From positions 124,001 to 188,000 of the forward strand of contig NZ_JACHFE010000006.1 in NCBI RefSeq assembly GCF_014201735.1: a DNA stretch of 64,000 nucleotides. The letters run 5' to 3'. Both the position numbers and the translations under genes were made by a program. Of the stretch, positions 61,433 through 64,000 are shown one piece after another (positions within the stretch are counted from its first letter, which is position 1; each line of letters opens with the position of its first letter). This DNA comes from Marinobacter oulmenensis (GTDB taxonomy: Bacteria > Pseudomonadota > Gammaproteobacteria > Pseudomonadales > Oleiphilaceae). Under the pieces are notes generated by a model, which made no database searches, was not told the DNA's origin, and worked only from the letters and a program-made list of their open reading frames with translations.

Positions 61433-62698
61433 TCAGGCGTGATTATCAGCCAGGATGTCGCAGCAGAGCACTCGCATCCGGCCATGATAACTGTAAGCCC
61501 GGGACAGGGTGACACACATGTAGGCTCCGGTGACGCAGAGATAGGGTGACGTCACGTGCAGGGTATTCGGGTAGGCCAGCGCCTGACGCAGATATTCCTG
61601 GCGGAACCAGTCGGCACTGGCAGTGCTCTCCAGGGGGCGGAATCGTGGGTCACGGTTTCTCAGCGCGGTGTCAGAGACGACGGTGTCGTCGATCTGTATG
61701 CCGTTGTGATCGACCAGGTAGCAGCGGGAGACCGTTGGGTGGTCGAGTAGTTCTGTACACGCGCCTGCCATGGAGGCGTCTTCCTCCAGCAGTTCGGTCG
61801 CTCGCCGGAAGGGGCCATCGAAGAAGTCGAGCACCTGTTGGGCCGGGTCGTGGGTGACTTTTTTATAGCGTTTGTATTCGCTGAGGAGTTCGTCCAGATC
61901 GATCGGCTCGCGGGTAAAGCTGTCCAGTTCCAGTGCCGGTTTTCGGAAGTAGAAGCCCTGGACGAAATCCACACCCGCATCAATAGCGATCATGGCCTGA
62001 TCCCGGGTTTCGACGCCTTCCAGTAACACCAGACAACCGGACTGGTGCAACAGCGACACCATACCGTTGAGAATCTGCCGCGCGCGGGGCTCTTCGGAGG
62101 CGCGCCACAGTAGCTCCCGGTCCAGCTTTACAATGTCCGGGGACAGGTTCCAGATGCGCTCGAAGTTTGAATGGCCGGCTCCGAAATCATCAATGGCGGT
62201 GAGGCAACCCAGTTCCCGGTAATAGGCGACGGTGTCCCGCAACTTGGCCGGATCATCCGTGGGCTGTTCGACGATTTCAATCACCACCCGGTGGGGTGGC
62301 AACCCCGTTTTATTCAGCAACTGGCCAAAGAACGAGCTTGCGAGTCCGCCGGCTGTCACCACTTTTGGCGACACGTTAAGGAACAACCAGTTGAGCTGGT
62401 CCTGTATGTCGCAATAATTGCGCATGTGCAGGTACCGGCACAGGCGATCCAGCAGGAGGTTTTCGCCCTCGGATTCGGGGAGCCTGAACAGTTGCAGGGG
62501 GGGAACCGGGCATCGGTCGTTATCGAACGCACGGATCAGCGCTTCATAACCAATCGTGCGTTTGTGGGAAATGCTGTAGATCGGTTGCAGGGCGGTGCGC
62601 AGGGTCAGACCGCGAAAACTAGCCGTCCAGACATCGCCTTCCTGAGTCAGCATCGGGGACAGCAAGTCAATTTCGGGATCAGGAAGGCTTTGGGACAT
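61433..62698 (-). CDS. EAL-domain c-di-GMP phosphodiesterase with C-terminal Cache-like domain
   Basis: A 421-residue soluble protein. The EAL motif E52-A53-L54 lies in TIGYEALIRA; LNVSPKVVT, IEIVEQ, AIDDFGAGHSNFERI with the catalytic DDFG, IVKLDRELL, LLEGVETRDQ and VQGFYFRKP keep all metal and base residues, so it should be active. After residue about 275 comes a region with the pattern of a single Cache/PAS-like sensor (HPTVSRCYLVDHNGIQIDDT, RPLESTASADWFRQ, VTGAYMCVTLSRAY, MRVLCCDI), without membrane helices, as in B. subtilis YkuI. The ATG at 62698 was preferred because longer frames have no similarity. A cytosolic ligand probably controls its activity. Confidence 0.88.
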   Translation of the reverse strand: MSQSLPDPEIDLLSPMLTQEGDVWTASFRGLTLRTALQPIYSISHKRTIGYEALIRAFDNDRCPVPPLQLFRLPESEGENLLLDRLCRYLHMRNYCDIQDQLNWLFLNVSPKVVTAGGLASSFFGQLLNKTGLPPHRVVIEIVEQPTDDPAKLRDTVAYYRELGCLTAIDDFGAGHSNFERIWNLSPDIVKLDRELLWRASEEPRARQILNGMVSLLHQSGCLVLLEGVETRDQAMIAIDAGVDFVQGFYFRKPALELDSFTREPIDLDELLSEYKRYKKVTHDPAQQVLDFFDGPFRRATELLEEDASMAGACTELLDHPTVSRCYLVDHNGIQIDDTVVSDTALRNRDPRFRPLESTASADWFRQEYLRQALAYPNTLHVTSPYLCVTGAYMCVTLSRAYSYHGRMRVLCCDILADNHA

Positions 62699-62900
62699 AG
62701 GCAGAATCTGAACCGTTAGCGAAAACATCGGTGGTGACTCTGGTGCCGCACAGCAGTCAGCCAGAGTGCCTTGATCCCTGGCACCGATGCACCTATGGAT
62801 GGGCTGGATTAGCTTACAGGTCTAAAGAGTGCCAAAAAAAATTGGCTATTACCACCACTTAAGTCAATAAAAGGGTGCCAATAGCCAGGGGGCAGGGGAT

Positions 62901-62923
62901 GCACCCGGACCGGCACCGGGTGC
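62901..62923. terminator. GC hairpin without T-run
   Basis: GCACCCGG (62901-62908) and CCGGGTGC (62916-62923), loop 7 nt. It directly follows the stop of the minus-strand open frame (62937-62939). Confidence 0.4.
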
Positions 62924-62936
62924 GCCGAAGGGGCTG

Positions 62937-63119
62937 TCAGTTGTTGCTCGGGACAACGACGGATTCGTCGAATTCCAGTTCCATGTGAAGTTCCTCGCGG
63001 TCGCAGGCGCCCCGGCGAAAGGGCTTGGTTTCATAGTATGTGAAAAGTCTATCTTCACCATAGTTTCCCGCAATCCGTAGAACCCGTAGGTCGTTTTTCG
63101 CACGCCGGGGGCCGGTTGA
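62937..63119 (-). pseudogene. Open frame of 60 codons without a usual start
   Basis: The minus-strand frame ends KNDLRVLRIAGNYGEDRLFT then YYETKPFRRGACDREELHME and LEFDESVVVPSNN. Charged and aromatic residues are mixed as in real proteins. The only ATG in frame (62984) would leave 15 residues. There is no GTG or TTG. It could be a gene fragment with its start destroyed, use ATT near 63071, or be chance. Confidence 0.25.
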
Positions 63120-63239
63120 TCAGAAAATCTGATGGTGGTCAGCAAAACATTTCGTTTTCCCCTCCGGCCCAGGCTTTCTATGCTTTTGGCAATCATTTGG
63201 ATTTGGACAGACCGGCTGATTAGAGGAGCATTTCCAGCC

Positions 63240-63788
63240 ATGGCACTGATGAATTCGCCGCAGACCTACGGATGGGTAACCGTGATCCTGCATTGGGTCG
63301 TGGCGGCCGGGATCATTGGTCTGTTCGCATTGGGTTACTGGATGGTTGGACTGACCTACTATGACCCCTGGTACAAGACCGGGCCGGATGTGCATCGCAG
63401 CGTGGGTATCCTGCTGTTCATTACGATGCTCGTGCGCGTGGCCTGGCGTCTGTTGACGCCGTCCCCGGCTGCCGTTTCCAGACACAGGCGCTGGGAAGTG
63501 TTGGCCGCCCATCTGGCTCATGGGCTTCTCTACCTGCTCGTTTTTGTTGCGATGATCAGCGGTTACCTGATTTCAACCGCCGATGGAACCGCGATTCATG
63601 TGTTTGGCTGGTTCAAAGTGCCGTCACTCACCGGTCGTATCCAGGGTATGGAGGATATCGCCGGTGTTGTCCATTACTGGAGTACCTGGACGCTGATTGT
63701 CCTGGCCGCCCTTCATGCACTGGCCGGATTGAAGCACCATTTCGTAGACCGGGATCCAACACTTACTCGTATGCTCGGACGTTCGTAG
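63240..63788 (+). CDS. Cytochrome b561 family protein
   Basis: A 182-residue inner-membrane protein with four helices. Heme-ligand histidines are in VTVILHWVVAAG (first helix), DVHRSVGILLF (second helix), AAHLAHGLLYLLVF (third) and LAALHALAGLKHHF (fourth). It moves electrons between quinol and periplasmic partners. It is followed after 42 nt by a YceI gene, the common pair cybB-like and yceI. The ATG at 63240 gives the usual length. Confidence 0.92.
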   Translation: MALMNSPQTYGWVTVILHWVVAAGIIGLFALGYWMVGLTYYDPWYKTGPDVHRSVGILLFITMLVRVAWRLLTPSPAAVSRHRRWEVLAAHLAHGLLYLLVFVAMISGYLISTADGTAIHVFGWFKVPSLTGRIQGMEDIAGVVHYWSTWTLIVLAALHALAGLKHHFVDRDPTLTRMLGRS

Positions 63789-63830
63789 CCCGGGCCCTCT
63801 GATTGATACCACTGCACCAAGGAGAGACCG

Positions 63831-64000
63831 ATGAAAAAACTGCTGCTTGCTTCTGCCATTTCCATGGCCCTGGTGGGGACGGCTCAGGCCGACACCCACA
63901 GTGGCACCTATCAATTCGATACTGAAGGTCGTCACCAGTTCATTACCTTCAGGATTTCACATCTTGGGTACAGCTGGCTGTATGGGCGCTTCAACGATTT
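63831..64000 (+). CDS. YceI-family periplasmic protein, N-terminal 56 residues, cut by window edge
   Basis: It begins with the signal peptide LLLASAISMALVGTAQA (cleavage near residue 20) and continues with the YceI pattern TYQFDTEGRHQFITFRISHL followed by GYSWLYGRFND. YceI proteins form a lipocalin-like barrel that binds isoprenoid quinones or amphiphiles. A GGAGAG site precedes the ATG. The pairing with cytochrome b561 supports it. The gene runs past the window. Confidence 0.88.
   Translation, partial: MKKLLLASAISMALVGTAQADTHSGTYQFDTEGRHQFITFRISHLGYSWLYGRFND

Larger units (their letters stand above)
62699..63239. other. 541-bp region between the EAL gene and cytochrome b561, no certain gene
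   Basis: The region holds the inverted repeats GCCAA-N6-TTGGC (62831-62846), TGGCTATT (62843-62850) with AATAGCCA (62880-62887), and GCACCCGG-N7-CCGGGTGC (62901-62923). An open frame on the minus strand (62937-63119) looks protein-like but has no normal start. An open frame of 125 codons on the minus strand (62864-63241) has low-complexity composition and is not counted. Confidence 0.5.

Noticed and set aside
62864..63241. 125-codon minus-strand frame
   Set aside because: Low-complexity Pro/Ala/Thr composition and no ribosome site; another frame there looks more protein-like.

Overview
The window reads as a chromosomal segment of a GC-rich, aerobic marine gammaproteobacterium, most like Marinobacter. 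The reasons are gene content and protein style: a fused MrpAB-type Na+/H+ antiporter operon, a Na+-coupled NSS transporter, ParE, SerA facing a D-2-hydroxyglutarate dehydrogenase, RlmJ, a Cpx-like system, an imelysin/di-heme iron locus and a chemoreceptor with a FliA-type promoter. No rRNA, tRNA, CRISPR array, phage or insertion sequence was recognised. The genus is inferred from recall, not from a search.

Layout. 1-2145: the start of methylmalonate-semialdehyde dehydrogenase (cut by the left edge) facing a LysR regulator, with a perfect dyad between them. 2156-4122: ZIP metal transporter, SelT/W/H-like redox protein and TSUP exporter. 4125-5734: two tandem paralogues with an AbiTii-like domain, each behind a copy of the same upstream element. 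5926-10794: Pcm, a small basic protein, a LysR regulator and a run of three enzymes (M24/creatinase-fold hydrolase, spermidine-synthase-like protein, class II sirtuin). 10825-18348: amino-acid block (NSS symporter, leucine dehydrogenase, giant indolepyruvate ferredoxin oxidoreductase; divergent AzlC/AzlD exporter). 18426-20545: calcium-loop protein and DUF3750 protein. 20678-23797: CpxP/CpxR/CpxA-like envelope stress module with a CpxR-type box, then YigZ. 23871-26064: lipoprotein, YciH, DadA. 26136-33597: fatty acyl-CoA ligase and the mrp operon. 33959-39644: acyl-CoA dehydrogenase, a small Rof-like protein, a chemoreceptor, and two membrane proteins. 39717-45058: probable Fur-regulated iron locus. 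45096-50143: RlmJ, an orphan TRAP binding protein, DMT transporter, GIY-YIG protein, hydrolase, OmpA lipoprotein. 50216-53715: serA diverging from D2HGDH plus a zinc-less sirtuin. 53716-54182: a structured, probably dispersed, non-coding repeat. 54183-57506: purine salvage (NCS2 permease, Apt), a FAH-family enzyme and a TRIC/YicG channel. 57662-64000: ParE, an SLC13/RCK permease, an EAL-Cache phosphodiesterase, cytochrome b561 and the start of a YceI protein.

How genes work together. The leucine dehydrogenase makes branched 2-oxo acids that the oxidoreductase could convert to acyl-CoA, and the acyl-CoA ligase, acyl-CoA dehydrogenase and methylmalonate-semialdehyde dehydrogenase fit a strain that burns amino acids and lipids. 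A LiuR-like palindrome in front of the oxidoreductase fits this. The Mrp, NSS and SLC13 systems suit a sodium-based marine life. SerA and D2HGDH form the known pair in which the dehydrogenase removes the D-2-hydroxyglutarate made by SerA.

The least explained parts are the duplicated AbiTii-like genes (4125-5734), the hairpin-rich stretch at 53716-54182, the small open frame between the iron locus and rlmJ (44912-45058), and an open frame without a normal start at 62937-63119. I did not find convincing evidence of a complete new defence or mobile system.
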